From Candidatus Woesearchaeota archaeon (lineage in GTDB: Archaea; Nanobdellota; Nanobdellia; Woesearchaeales; UBA11716), in NCBI GenBank assembly GCA_013329175.1, contig DUKR01000080.1, positions 1 to 33,536 of the forward strand: 33,536 nucleotides of DNA, written 5' to 3'. Shown here one piece after another: positions 23,425 to 32,104 of this stretch. Each line of letters starts with the position of its first letter. Within the stretch, counting starts at the first letter, position 1. The notes beneath the pieces are model-generated. The model was given only the letters and a program-made list of their open reading frames with translations, did not search any database and was not told the origin of the DNA. The position numbers were made by a program, and so were the translations under genes.

Positions 23425-24147
23425 ATGCACAAGGGCAAGAGCGTATCAGTTGTTTTCCCTGCATTTAACGAGCAGGAAGGGATTGGTGCAGCAGTCAGGG
23501 AGTTCTTTGCAACAGGCATTGTGGATGAGATTGTAGTCGTTGATAACAATTCAAAAGATAACACCTCCAACAAGGCAACAGAGGCAGGCGCAAGGGTTGT
23601 TCTTGAAAAGAGGCAGGGCTACGGATGGGCCAGCAGGAGAGCCCTGCACGAAGCAAAAGGAGACATCATCATTATCGCTGAGCCAGACGGCACATTTGCA
23701 GGGAAAGATATCTTCAAGCTTCTTGCCTACGCCCAAGACTTTGATATTATCTTTGGGACAAGGACATCAAAGGAAAGCATATGGGATGGAGCCAACATGA
23801 ACCTGTTCCTCAGGTATGGCAACGTCTTTGTCGCAAAGCTTATGGAATACCTCTTCAACGGCCCCTGCCTCACTGACGTAGGATGCACTATGAAATTATT
23901 CAGGAGGGAAGCAATCGAAAGGATAAAGCCAAAATTTACTGTTGGGGGATCACACTTCTCCCCAGAGCTGATGATATTGGCGATAACAAGCAAAGCTAAG
24001 TGCATAGAGATTCCTCTGAATTATCGCAAAAGGGTTGGAGCCTCAAAGATAACAGGGGATCTCTCAAAAGCTATCAGGCTTGGGTTCGTCATGATTGGCC
24101 TTATCCTTGCATACAGGCTTGGATTCAAAAAGGCCGCTGGAAAATGA
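23425..24147 (+). CDS. GT2 glycosyltransferase, DPM1/AglK-like
   Basis: This GT-A enzyme (240 residues from this start) opens VSVVFPAFNEQEGIG and continues EIVVVDNNSKDNT. The usual DxD-type site reads IAEPDGTF, as in several archaeal polyprenyl-phosphate glucose or mannose synthases. VGCTMKLFRREAIERI and a C-terminal hydrophobic stretch (LGFVMIGLILAYRLGF) follow. The ATG at 23425 is preferred because a TATA-like box is centred about 28 bases upstream and family members start close to the first strand; the longer frame from 23380 adds 15 lysine-rich residues. It overlaps the next GT-C gene by four bases, so the two probably form a donor-loading and transfer pair. Confidence 0.82.
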   Translation: MHKGKSVSVVFPAFNEQEGIGAAVREFFATGIVDEIVVVDNNSKDNTSNKATEAGARVVLEKRQGYGWASRRALHEAKGDIIIIAEPDGTFAGKDIFKLLAYAQDFDIIFGTRTSKESIWDGANMNLFLRYGNVFVAKLMEYLFNGPCLTDVGCTMKLFRREAIERIKPKFTVGGSHFSPELMILAITSKAKCIEIPLNYRKRVGASKITGDLSKAIRLGFVMIGLILAYRLGFKKAAGK

Positions 24148-25817
24148 AAAGGCAAGCCTACCTTGCAATAAGCCTAATTCTTCTTGGGATTCTATTGCGT
24201 GTATCATCTCTGGATAATGTTCCCTATCTTGATGAAGCAGCCTGGGCATATACTGCAACTGACACCAGCATGCAGACTTATGCCTCAACTATCCCACACC
24301 CCCCCCTTGCAATTCTGTTGTTCAAGGCTCCCATGCTCATTGCTCCCTACAGCGATGTCATGCTGAGGATGGTGCCGCTTTTCCTTGGGTTAGCTACTCT
24401 TGCTGTAGTGTTCCTGATAGCAAATATACTGTATGGAAAAAGCGCTGCATACTGGTCACTGGTGATAATGAGCCTCTCGTTTTGGCACGTTCTTGCCTCA
24501 GTGCAGGTTGACGTTGACGGCGCTATTCTTGCTTTCCTGTTTTCCTGCGCGGTTTATTGCTATCTTCTCTTCGAAAAAACAACAAAAAAGCAATTCCTTT
24601 ATGCCACTGGGGTATTTCTCGGTCTCTGCATCTTTGCTAAGCTGCCAGGGATTCTTGGCTCTGTGACTATCGGGCTGTATGTCATAGCAAAGAAAAGAAA
24701 GCTGCGAAGCATTATCATTGAGGGAGGGGTTCTGCTGTCAATTGTTGCTGCAATGTTTGCCCCCTATGTTCTCTACCTTAAGGCAACTAATCCAGAGGCA
24801 TTCCAGTTCGTGTTTGCCCATAATGCCGGCTATTACACAGGGGGAGTATCTCTCCTTCCCCTTGCTTATCTGCTGTTGTGGGGTACGCCTCTTCTGGCAG
24901 GGTTATCCATGCTCGCTACACTAAGGCTTGCCAAGAATGACATGCTTCCTCTGCTCTGGATTTTCGTGTGTGTCGCATTTTACTTAGTGATGGGTGTTCC
25001 CGGACTTTCTCCGTTTGACAGGTACCTGATGGTTATCATCCCTCCCCTTGCAATGCTCTCCGGAAAGTTTCTTTCATCACTACAGCCAGCAAAGAGGCAC
25101 CTGCCGCATATCATTACTTCATTTTTGATTGGATTGGCTATTCTTACCGCTTTCCAGTTTCAGTCAACTATCGTCAGGCATTCTCTGGAAGATTACGCCA
25201 AGCGGCTGCTTTCCCCTGACTGGATGTTCTACCTCCCGATTACAGGTTCAAGCGGCCCGACAATGCTTATTGGAATAGGGGGGATTATCGTTGTCAGCGC
25301 GCTTGCATACCTATTCATGCTTTTTTCCCTCTTCTCAAAAAAGAAGGGGTTGAAAACAGGCCTTATTGCAGTAAGCCTTGGAATGGCTCTTGCAATCAAC
25401 TTGTTCCTTGCAGGAGAGCTTGCATTCCCGCTTTTATCGCCGGATATATCGGCAATGACCAATGACGCAATAAGCACAGTGAAAAGCAGCAGCCTGAGCC
25501 TTCCACTCTATACCAATGCCCTTGGCATCTCATGGCATGCAAGGCTTAATGACCCCTATTTTGCAAGGGGGGGCATCATAACAGTATTGCCTGACGCTCG
25601 CAGATACGAGACAGAAAGCAGCGATGAGAGCATCAGGTCAATAGCTGAAGGAATGCTGGCAGAAGGCGGGACATTAATTCACATAGATTACCCGCCGTCA
25701 CATACAGCTATTGCCTTGTGGGATGCCCTTGCTGACTGCAATGTGATGAAGGAGTACACCTATAAGGAAAGGCGCATGGGGTATGTTATCACTTGCCCTG
25801 AGCAGGACAACATTTAA
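24144..25817 (+). CDS. Multi-pass GT-C (GT39/ArnT-like) membrane glycosyltransferase
   Basis: This 557-residue membrane protein starts at the ATG overlapping the GT2 stop; an open frame extends upstream to 24000 but lies inside the GT2 gene. The first helix is followed by the loop YLDEAAWAYTATD, whose acidic DE pair fits the GT-C catalytic site. HPPLAILLF then begins the second helix as in PMT/ArnT enzymes. VDVDGAILAFLFSCAVY is the next conserved region. About ten more hydrophobic segments follow, with a soluble C-terminal part of about 120 residues. It probably uses the polyprenyl-phosphate sugar made by the preceding GT2. The acceptor is unknown. Confidence 0.8.
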   Translation: MKRQAYLAISLILLGILLRVSSLDNVPYLDEAAWAYTATDTSMQTYASTIPHPPLAILLFKAPMLIAPYSDVMLRMVPLFLGLATLAVVFLIANILYGKSAAYWSLVIMSLSFWHVLASVQVDVDGAILAFLFSCAVYCYLLFEKTTKKQFLYATGVFLGLCIFAKLPGILGSVTIGLYVIAKKRKLRSIIIEGGVLLSIVAAMFAPYVLYLKATNPEAFQFVFAHNAGYYTGGVSLLPLAYLLLWGTPLLAGLSMLATLRLAKNDMLPLLWIFVCVAFYLVMGVPGLSPFDRYLMVIIPPLAMLSGKFLSSLQPAKRHLPHIITSFLIGLAILTAFQFQSTIVRHSLEDYAKRLLSPDWMFYLPITGSSGPTMLIGIGGIIVVSALAYLFMLFSLFSKKKGLKTGLIAVSLGMALAINLFLAGELAFPLLSPDISAMTNDAISTVKSSSLSLPLYTNALGISWHARLNDPYFARGGIITVLPDARRYETESSDESIRSIAEGMLAEGGTLIHIDYPPSHTAIALWDALADCNVMKEYTYKERRMGYVITCPEQDNI

Positions 25818-25844
25818 AAAACACCAGAAGCCCATAGAGTCACC

Positions 25845-26957
25845 ATGAAGATTCTTGTTACAGGAGGAGCGGGGTTTGTTGGCTCATTCATTGTCGATGA
25901 GCTTCTCAAAAAAGGCCATCAGGTAACCATTCTTGACAACATTGAGCCTCAGGTTCATCCTGAGGGGAAAAAGCCAGGCTACCTGAATCCCCTCGCCACG
26001 CTTATAACTGGGGATGTCAATGACGCGAATCTGCTAAATCTGGCAGTGGCTGATGCGGATGTTATCTTCCATAAGGCCGCGATGGTAGGCGTTGGCCAGA
26101 GCATGTACCAGATAGCCCGCTATACAAAAGCCAATGTCATGGGAACAGCAACGCTTCTTGACCTCCTTGCTAATACAAAGCACTCAGTAAAAAAAGTGAT
26201 TGTCGCAAGCTCCATGAGTACCTATGGTGAAGGGGCATACCTCAACACCTCAGGCGAGAGGGTAAGGCCAGCACTTAGGGGAGAAGGGCAGATGCAGCGC
26301 GGGGAATGGGAGCTTAGGGATGAAAAGACTGGCGGGGAGCTTACGCCTGTAGGCATGACAGAAGAAGATGTCCAGTACTGCAACTCAGTCTATGCCATCA
26401 CCAAAAAAAGCCAGGAAGAGATGGTCATGAATGTTTGCGGGGCATATGGAATCAACGCTACAGCCTTTCGCTATTTTAACATCTACGGTCCAAGGCAGTC
26501 GTTGTCAAATCCATATACCGGAGTAGCTGCCATTTTCATGAGCAGGATAAAGAACGACGCTCCTCCACTGGTATTTGAGGATGGCCTGCAGAGCAGGGAT
26601 TTTATTTCTGTGCATGACATTGTGCAGGCGAACATGCTTGCGATGGAAAGCAAGAGTGCTGAAGGAGAAATCTTCAATGTCGGGACGGGAAGGCAGACAA
26701 CAATAAAAAAAGTAGCTGAAGTCCTTGCGGACCTTTATGGAAAGGACATACAGCCTGATATCGTCGGCAAGTTCAGGAAGGGCGACGTCAGGCACTGTTT
26801 TGCTGATATCTCCAAAATAAAGAGGAAGCTGGGGTTTGAGCCCCCCGTAAGGTTTGCAGATGGAATGAAGGAGCTCACTGCATGGGCTCAAGGAGAAACC
26901 GCAAAAGACGGAGTGGATGGGGCTGTAGAAGAGCTGAAGCAAAAAAAGCTTATCTGA
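25845..26957 (+). CDS. NDP-sugar epimerase, dTDP-L-rhamnose 4-epimerase-like SDR
   Basis: This 370-residue extended SDR has the NAD motif TGGAGFVGSFIVDELL and the catalytic YAITKKSQEEMVMNV. The following blocks RYFNIYGPRQSLSNPYTGV, AAIFMSRIKN, FEDGLQSRDFISVHDIVQAN and GDVRHCFADISK are very like dTDP-L-rhamnose 4-epimerases and their relatives, and also UDP-glucose 4-epimerases of that branch. An insert of about 40 residues before the catalytic tyrosine is also a feature of this branch. No rhamnose-forming RmlABCD genes are in the window, so the real substrate may differ. A TATA-like ATTTAAAA around 25812-25819 overlaps the stop of the previous gene and lies about 30 bases before the ATG. Confidence 0.83.
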   Translation: MKILVTGGAGFVGSFIVDELLKKGHQVTILDNIEPQVHPEGKKPGYLNPLATLITGDVNDANLLNLAVADADVIFHKAAMVGVGQSMYQIARYTKANVMGTATLLDLLANTKHSVKKVIVASSMSTYGEGAYLNTSGERVRPALRGEGQMQRGEWELRDEKTGGELTPVGMTEEDVQYCNSVYAITKKSQEEMVMNVCGAYGINATAFRYFNIYGPRQSLSNPYTGVAAIFMSRIKNDAPPLVFEDGLQSRDFISVHDIVQANMLAMESKSAEGEIFNVGTGRQTTIKKVAEVLADLYGKDIQPDIVGKFRKGDVRHCFADISKIKRKLGFEPPVRFADGMKELTAWAQGETAKDGVDGAVEELKQKKLI

Positions 26958-26975
26958 AAGCCAGAAAAAAATGCC

Positions 26976-27512
26976 ATGAAAAAAAAAGAAAGCGCCATGC
27001 CAAGAAAGCTTAATATCGGCTGCGGGTTTGACCTGCGAGCTGGCTTTGTGAATGCGGACATCAGAGAGCCATGCGATGTAAAATTGGACATGTCAAAAAA
27101 GCCATACCCATTTAAGGATAACAGCTTTGATTACATCCTTATGAACAATGTCCTTGAGCACATTGAAACGCCCCTCATGGTGATTGAAGAGATTCACAGG
27201 ATTTGCTCGCCTGCAGGGACAATTGAGATTATTGTTCCATTTTATAACAGCCCCAATGCGTACAATGACATAACCCATGTCCGCTTCTTTCACAGGGACA
27301 CGCTGAAAGATTTTGATATCAACACGAAAGGAAAGCGGTACGAGGCATCACCAGTGAAGTTCCGGATAAAGACTGTGCTGCATCCTTCACTCTTCGGAAG
27401 GCTCATTCCTAAGCCGCTGCTCAATGTATGCGCAGTTACCATCGGAAATCTTGTTGCTGCAGTAACCTACAAGCTTACCCCTGTCAAGGATGAAAATTCT
27501 CCTAATGAATGA
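26976..27512 (+). CDS. Small class I SAM-dependent methyltransferase
   Basis: This 178-residue methyltransferase-like protein has the SAM loop KLNIGCGFDLRAGFVNAD and the PYPFKDNSFDYILMNNVLEHIE block. An IEIIVPFYN strand follows. It is shorter than the other methyltransferases here and lacks much of the C-terminal part of the fold, as do several glycan-locus relatives of this group. The start could also be the ATG at 26997, which places the first conserved strand close to the N-terminus. It follows the epimerase by 18 bases and overlaps the next GT4 gene by 23 bases, so it belongs to the same operon. Substrate is unknown. Confidence 0.8.
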   Translation: MKKKESAMPRKLNIGCGFDLRAGFVNADIREPCDVKLDMSKKPYPFKDNSFDYILMNNVLEHIETPLMVIEEIHRICSPAGTIEIIVPFYNSPNAYNDITHVRFFHRDTLKDFDINTKGKRYEASPVKFRIKTVLHPSLFGRLIPKPLLNVCAVTIGNLVAAVTYKLTPVKDENSPNE

Positions 27513-28644
27513 TTGTGAAGAGAAAGCAGGAGGTGCTGAAGTATACCTCTATCACCTTATTGAGCTTCTCAAAAGCAGAGGTCATGGTATAAGCACATAC
27601 TTCTCCCAGAAAAAATCGGGGATAAGGCCGATAGAAAGCATCTTTAGCTTCAGGAATCTTTTCAGCATCCTGAAAAAGATAAAACAGGAGAATCCCGACA
27701 TCATTCACATCCAGAAATACAACCTTTCATTGTCTCTCTCGCCGCTTGTTGCCGCAAAAATAGCAGGGAAAAAAACAGTAGTGACGCTGCAGGATTTTGG
27801 GCTAATCAGCGCTAACAGCTGGTGTGTTGATGATAAGGGTATAGCCTGCGAGAAGCCATCATCAATCAGGTGGGTATTCAAAAAAAGCAAAAGTGAAAAA
27901 AAGCTGCTCAATAAGCTCTATGACTATGGCAAGAACGTAATTCACCTGCGGATGCTTGGAATGTTTGCTGATGTATGCGTCGTACCAGGGACGCCCCTGC
28001 AGGAGTACCTTAAGGAGATATTACCCTATAAGGAGGTAACCACCATCCCCCATTTTATTCCTGAGACATATAGCTTTAAGAAAAAGGCAAAAAAAGGATT
28101 CAAGCTTGCGTTCATCGGGAGGCTTGAAAAGGAAAAAGGAGTGATGGAATTAGTAAAGGCGATGACCTTGTGCGATAAGAAGTGGAAGCTCTCAATAATT
28201 GGTGATGGGTCATTATATTCCTATGCTAGAGGTTACATTCTGAAAAATAAGTTGCAGGCTAGAGTATCGCTGAGGGGGAGGCTTAGGAAGGAGAAAATAG
28301 AAAAAGAATATCACGATGCCGACGCAGTGATTATGCCGTGTGCATGGCTTGAACTGCAGGGAATGGTTGGTGCAGAAGCATTCAGCACAGGAACACCTGT
28401 GGTTGCGCCGTACATGGGGGGGATTGCTGACTGGCTGAAGGATGGTTACAATGGCGCGGAAATCAAAAAGATAATCCCTGAAGAAATAAAAAAGGCGATT
28501 GAAAGGTTTGATGGCATGGATATCACCAGGCTGTCTGCAAATGCAAGAGCATCCTATCTGAAAATATTCACACCTGATGCACACTACAGAAAGCTGATGG
28601 GAGCATATAGCCTAGCTAGAGGTGCTAAAGGAGGAGCGGTATAG
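27490..28644 (+). CDS. GT4 family glycosyltransferase
   Basis: This 384-residue GT-B enzyme begins MKILLMNDCEEKAGGAEVYLYHLIELL, typical of family 4. The donor domain shows LAFIGRLEKEKGVMELVKAM and SIIGDGSL. An E-x7-E motif is visible as ELQGMVGAE, followed by AFSTGTPVVAP. The motif is intact but the residues between the two glutamates are unusual for the family. It overlaps the methyltransferase upstream by 23 bases and ends one base before the likely start of the next GT4 gene. The sugar it transfers is not identifiable. Confidence 0.87.
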   Translation: MKILLMNDCEEKAGGAEVYLYHLIELLKSRGHGISTYFSQKKSGIRPIESIFSFRNLFSILKKIKQENPDIIHIQKYNLSLSLSPLVAAKIAGKKTVVTLQDFGLISANSWCVDDKGIACEKPSSIRWVFKKSKSEKKLLNKLYDYGKNVIHLRMLGMFADVCVVPGTPLQEYLKEILPYKEVTTIPHFIPETYSFKKKAKKGFKLAFIGRLEKEKGVMELVKAMTLCDKKWKLSIIGDGSLYSYARGYILKNKLQARVSLRGRLRKEKIEKEYHDADAVIMPCAWLELQGMVGAEAFSTGTPVVAPYMGGIADWLKDGYNGAEIKKIIPEEIKKAIERFDGMDITRLSANARASYLKIFTPDAHYRKLMGAYSLARGAKGGAV

Positions 28645-28645
28645 G

Positions 28646-29776
28646 GTGGCAACAATAGGACTCATACGGGGGAATTTCCTGAATCTGTGGGAATGGCAGC
28701 TTTTTGAGATGGCTAAAAAACATAATATCATACCCATCTGCACAATAGACAATAAGTTCTCGACTGCAGGGATCCCTCACATCAGGAGGACGGACAATGT
28801 CAGAAGGTTCAATAAGGTTCCCCTGCTCTCAACGCTTCTTCAGGGGGTGCTTCCTGTCAATGACTATATGTTCGGGTTAAAGGAAAAAGTGAAGGACTGC
28901 AGCATCCTCCATACCGCAGACCCTCATTATCCCTTTTCATATCAGGCAGCAGCGCTTGCAAAGCCCTGCGTGTTCACGGTATGGGAAAACCTATCGGGAA
29001 ATAACGAGCGCTCGCTCTATCGGCTCTTTAAGCGCCAGTCCTATAAAAGGGGTGCTCTCTTCCTTCCTGTGACCAAAAAATCAAGAGACGCTCTCATTGC
29101 TGAGGGGGTGCCAGAAAACAAGATACGCGTATTCTCTCCAGGAATAGACACCATGAGGTTTGCTCCTTCGCCAAAAGATAAAGCCCTGTGCCAAAAGTAC
29201 GAGATTAGCAGCAAAAGCAAATGCATCCTGTTCACCGCAAGGGTTTGCAGGGAGAAAGGGATAGAGTACCTTCTTGCTGCCTTGCGTGGTCTTATGCAAA
29301 AAGACAAAGACATTGTCCTTCTCATAGCAGGGTCAGGGCCGCTGAGGTCAAGAGTCGAAGATGCAAAGAGAGAGGGGCTCAACATCGTGTATCTTGATTT
29401 CTGCCCCTATGAGGATATGCCAAAGATATACGGTCTGGCTGACATTGTCTGCATACCAAGCATAAGGACAAGGCAATGGGAGGAGCAGTGGGGATACGCA
29501 TTCGTTGAGGCAATGGCATGTGGCAAGCCCGTCATCTCAACCAAAACAGGGTCAATCGAAGAGGTTGTTGAAGATGGGAAAACAGGGATTCTTGTTGAGC
29601 AAAAAAGCGCACAGGAGCTGCAAAAGGCAATAACGTTGCTCCTTACTGACAAAAAGGCATATCGGGACATGGCTTACCATGCAAGGAAAAGGGCGATGGC
29701 CTGCTTTGATGCAGAGAAGCAGATGAAAAAGCTTGAGTCAATATATGACTCTGTGCTGAGGGGAAATAATGCCTGA
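28646..29776 (+). CDS. GT4 family glycosyltransferase
   Basis: This GT-B enzyme is 376-377 residues long. The donor domain contains ILFTARVCREKGIEYLLAAL, LLIAGSGPL and the intact E-x7-E motif EQWGYAFVE, followed by AMACGKPVIST and EVVEDGKTGILV. It is a standard family 4 transferase. The GTG at 28646 is chosen because GGAG ends nine bases upstream, while the GTG at 28622 lies inside the previous gene. It is the last gene of the operon and ends 67 bases before the convergent phosphonate operon, so it is a candidate to act on the same glycan that the phosphonate modifies. That link is only positional. Confidence 0.85.
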   Translation: MATIGLIRGNFLNLWEWQLFEMAKKHNIIPICTIDNKFSTAGIPHIRRTDNVRRFNKVPLLSTLLQGVLPVNDYMFGLKEKVKDCSILHTADPHYPFSYQAAALAKPCVFTVWENLSGNNERSLYRLFKRQSYKRGALFLPVTKKSRDALIAEGVPENKIRVFSPGIDTMRFAPSPKDKALCQKYEISSKSKCILFTARVCREKGIEYLLAALRGLMQKDKDIVLLIAGSGPLRSRVEDAKREGLNIVYLDFCPYEDMPKIYGLADIVCIPSIRTRQWEEQWGYAFVEAMACGKPVISTKTGSIEEVVEDGKTGILVEQKSAQELQKAITLLLTDKKAYRDMAYHARKRAMACFDAEKQMKKLESIYDSVLRGNNA

Positions 29777-29827
29777 AGACAGTACTTAATAGCGTGCCTA
29801 TCAAACCATCTATCCTATCATGTGAGT

Positions 29828-29833
29828 AAAAAA
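29828..29833 (-). terminator. T-run after the phosphonate operon
   Basis: The minus strand has six consecutive T residues about ten bases after the dehydrogenase stop codon (29844). Archaeal terminators are often simple T-runs without a strong hairpin, and no such run occurs close to the convergent GT4 gene. The assignment is tentative. Confidence 0.35.
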
Positions 29834-29843
29834 TCCCCCAATC

Positions 29844-30980
29844 TTAAAATATCTCCTGAAGGATGGACTTTACATTTTCTGTCACAATCTTTCTTGGATT
29901 ATTTCTCACCCTTTCTTGGTCAAATCCCATTTCAGCGATGACAGGAACATTAGCTTCAGTTATCCCAAGCGCAGAAAGGCTAGTTGCAAGCCCTATCTCC
30001 CGCATAAGTGAGGAAAGGGTGTTTGCTGCTTCCTGCGGCGTCTTTGCGTGCAACATTCCTACAAGCTCCTGCACCCTCTGCTTTACAAATTCAACTCCTC
30101 TAGCATCCTGAATAGTTGAAGCATCAACATTTGCATTGAGGATAAAAAAATTTCCGATGCTCAAGCCGACAGCATGGCCGTGAGGAATGTTAAAGTAAGA
30201 AGTTAGCGGGTAAGACAGTGCATGCGCTGCAGTCGTTTTAGCGATATTAATCGCTCTTCCTGCAAAGTTGCTTCCCATCAGCATCTTTTCCCTGTTCTTC
30301 TTGTCTGGGTGCAGGACGCTTTCTGATAGGCTGGAAAAGACAAGTTCAATGGCTTTCCTGCTGTATCTGCGGGATTCTTCCGTAGATTTGACTGACCAGT
30401 AGGATTCTATCCCCTGACACAATGCGTCCATTCCGCAACAGGCAGAAATATACGGAGGGCAGGATAGGGCGAATGTTGGGTCAAGGATGACATAGTCAGG
30501 AAGCATGGAAGGGTGTGCAAGAGAGTATTTTGTCTTGGTTATGTAGACCACTGAGAAGTGGGTTGATTCTGAGCCTGTTCCTGCGGTTGTGGGGATGACC
30601 GCAAGAGGTATCCTTCGTTTGATTCTTATGCCGTTCTTTTCGATGATGTTTTTGGCTTCATCATCCTGCGAGTGAAGAATGGCAATGGCTTTTGCAATGT
30701 CAATGGCTGTTCCGCCGCCAACACCTATTACACAGTCACACCTCTCGTTTCTGAATATCCGCAATCCTCTCTCAATATCCTCAAGTTTAGGATTAACGTC
30801 AAAATCACAGAAACGGCAAAACTTGGAATTTTGAAACAATGGCTCAATGGCCCCCTTAGCACCGCAGGAAGCATAGGATGCTTTTCCTGTCACCAGAAAT
30901 ATTTTTTGAGGGTGATGTTCCGAGAGTACTGTTTTTAGTTCCTGTATGCTCCCATAGCCGCGATGAAATTGCTGATTCAT
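29844..30980 (-). CDS. Iron-type alcohol dehydrogenase, likely phosphonoacetaldehyde reductase
   Basis: This 378-residue group III (iron-type) alcohol dehydrogenase has the NAD motif GVGGGTAIDIAKAIA and the PTTAGTGSE block. Metal ligands are seen in GMDALCQGIE, HALSYP and PHGHAVG. In phosphonate pathways a homologue (PhpC-like) reduces phosphonoacetaldehyde to 2-hydroxyethylphosphonate. The gene is last in an operon with PEP mutase and phosphonopyruvate decarboxylase, and its ATG overlaps the decarboxylase stop, which makes this role very likely. No 2-aminoethylphosphonate transaminase is present in the window, so the hydroxy branch is favoured. Confidence 0.9.
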   Translation of the reverse strand: MNQQFHRGYGSIQELKTVLSEHHPQKIFLVTGKASYASCGAKGAIEPLFQNSKFCRFCDFDVNPKLEDIERGLRIFRNERCDCVIGVGGGTAIDIAKAIAILHSQDDEAKNIIEKNGIRIKRRIPLAVIPTTAGTGSESTHFSVVYITKTKYSLAHPSMLPDYVILDPTFALSCPPYISACCGMDALCQGIESYWSVKSTEESRRYSRKAIELVFSSLSESVLHPDKKNREKMLMGSNFAGRAINIAKTTAAHALSYPLTSYFNIPHGHAVGLSIGNFFILNANVDASTIQDARGVEFVKQRVQELVGMLHAKTPQEAANTLSSLMREIGLATSLSALGITEANVPVIAEMGFDQERVRNNPRKIVTENVKSILQEIF

Positions 30981-32104
30981 TGTATGAACTTCATGAACGC
31001 TTGTTTATTCTGGATTGGTGTGGTTGTCGGCCTTCCAAGATCTTTGCGGGCTCCCTTGTTCACCCGTATTTCCAGAAGTACAGGCCCTTGCTCATCCCGC
31101 AAGGTTGCCATTGCCTGCTGTATCTCCTCTCTTGTCTTGGCAGCATGTGCATCCCTGTACCCGTTTGCTTTTGCAATTACTGGAAGGTCTATGCCAAACC
31201 CTGTAGTAGGCTGGCCGCCTACTGAATCGTGAGAGCCGTTGTTGAAGACGATATGCTTAAAATTTTTTGGAGCAAGCTGACCTGATATTGCAAGCGAGCC
31301 CATGTGCATGATGACTGCGCCGTCCCCATCAAAGCAGAACACCTGCCTATCTGGCTTCTGCAACGCTATGCCAAGGGCAATTGATGACGAGTGTCCCATG
31401 CTCCCTACTGTCAAAAAATCACGGGAATGATTTTGCCTGAGCTCTTCACGGTATTCAAAAAGCTCTCTGGACGTCTTGCCTGTCGTTGAGACGACGATAT
31501 CGGTATCATTGAGTGCATCAACCACAAGCTTCAGTGCATCTTCCCTACTGAGTTCATAGCTAGTCTTTGCCTTACTCTGGAGCTTGTATTCGGCAAAGGT
31601 ATTCTTTTTTACCACAAGGGCATAGGGAGCACTTCTTTTTTTCATCCCATCTACGGCCTTCTCAACGCTTACTTTTGCAGTATCACTGTCTTCAGGAAGT
31701 ATTTCATAGGGTATTCCAAGGGTTTCCAGAAGTTCAAGGGTTATTTTCCCCTGCTTGACATGCTGTGGCTCATCCTTTACCCCTGGCTCCCCCCTCCATC
31801 CGATTATCAGCAACACGGGGATACTGTAGACGTCAGGGTCAACCAGAGACATCAGCGGGTTCACTGCATTGCCCTCTCCTGAATTCTGCATGTACACAAC
31901 CCCTATCTTTCCTGTTGCAAGATAGTAGCCTGCGGCAAGGGCTATTGCGTTACCTTCATTTGCCGTGATGATGTTGTCCTTTTTGTCGGCATTGTCTGCT
32001 ATGTAGGCGCAAAAATCCTTAAGCAATGAGTCAGGGACTCCAGCAAAGAAGGTGAGGTTGTGGCTTTTCAGAACAGCATAGAAAACATCGCAGGGTATCA
32101 TCAT
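30977..32104 (-). CDS. ppd: Phosphonopyruvate decarboxylase
   Basis: This 375-residue thiamine-diphosphate enzyme decarboxylates phosphonopyruvate to phosphonoacetaldehyde, the irreversible step that pulls the PEP mutase reaction forward. The cofactor-activating glutamate is E50 in ANEGNAIALAAGYYLATG. The family blocks NSGEGNAVNPL (74-84) and DEPQHVKQGK (111-120) are clear. The ThDP/Mg site starts at GDG (260-262) and ends with NN (288-289). The gene lies between PEP mutase and the alcohol dehydrogenase with four-base overlaps on both sides. GGTGG lies just before the two adjacent start codons at 32104 and 32101, and either is possible. Confidence 0.95.
   Translation of the reverse strand: MMIPCDVFYAVLKSHNLTFFAGVPDSLLKDFCAYIADNADKKDNIITANEGNAIALAAGYYLATGKIGVVYMQNSGEGNAVNPLMSLVDPDVYSIPVLLIIGWRGEPGVKDEPQHVKQGKITLELLETLGIPYEILPEDSDTAKVSVEKAVDGMKKRSAPYALVVKKNTFAEYKLQSKAKTSYELSREDALKLVVDALNDTDIVVSTTGKTSRELFEYREELRQNHSRDFLTVGSMGHSSSIALGIALQKPDRQVFCFDGDGAVIMHMGSLAISGQLAPKNFKHIVFNNGSHDSVGGQPTTGFGIDLPVIAKANGYRDAHAAKTREEIQQAMATLRDEQGPVLLEIRVNKGARKDLGRPTTTPIQNKQAFMKFIQ

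Noticed and set aside
24000..24143. N-terminal extension of the GT-C gene
   Set aside because: It lies wholly inside the upstream GT2 gene in another frame, and the ATG at 24144 overlaps the GT2 stop in the usual coupled way.
25845..26957. Evidence for a dTDP-L-rhamnose pathway
   Set aside because: The epimerase resembles a dTDP-L-rhamnose 4-epimerase, but none of the RmlA, RmlB, RmlC or RmlD genes can be confirmed in the window, so the pathway is not claimed.
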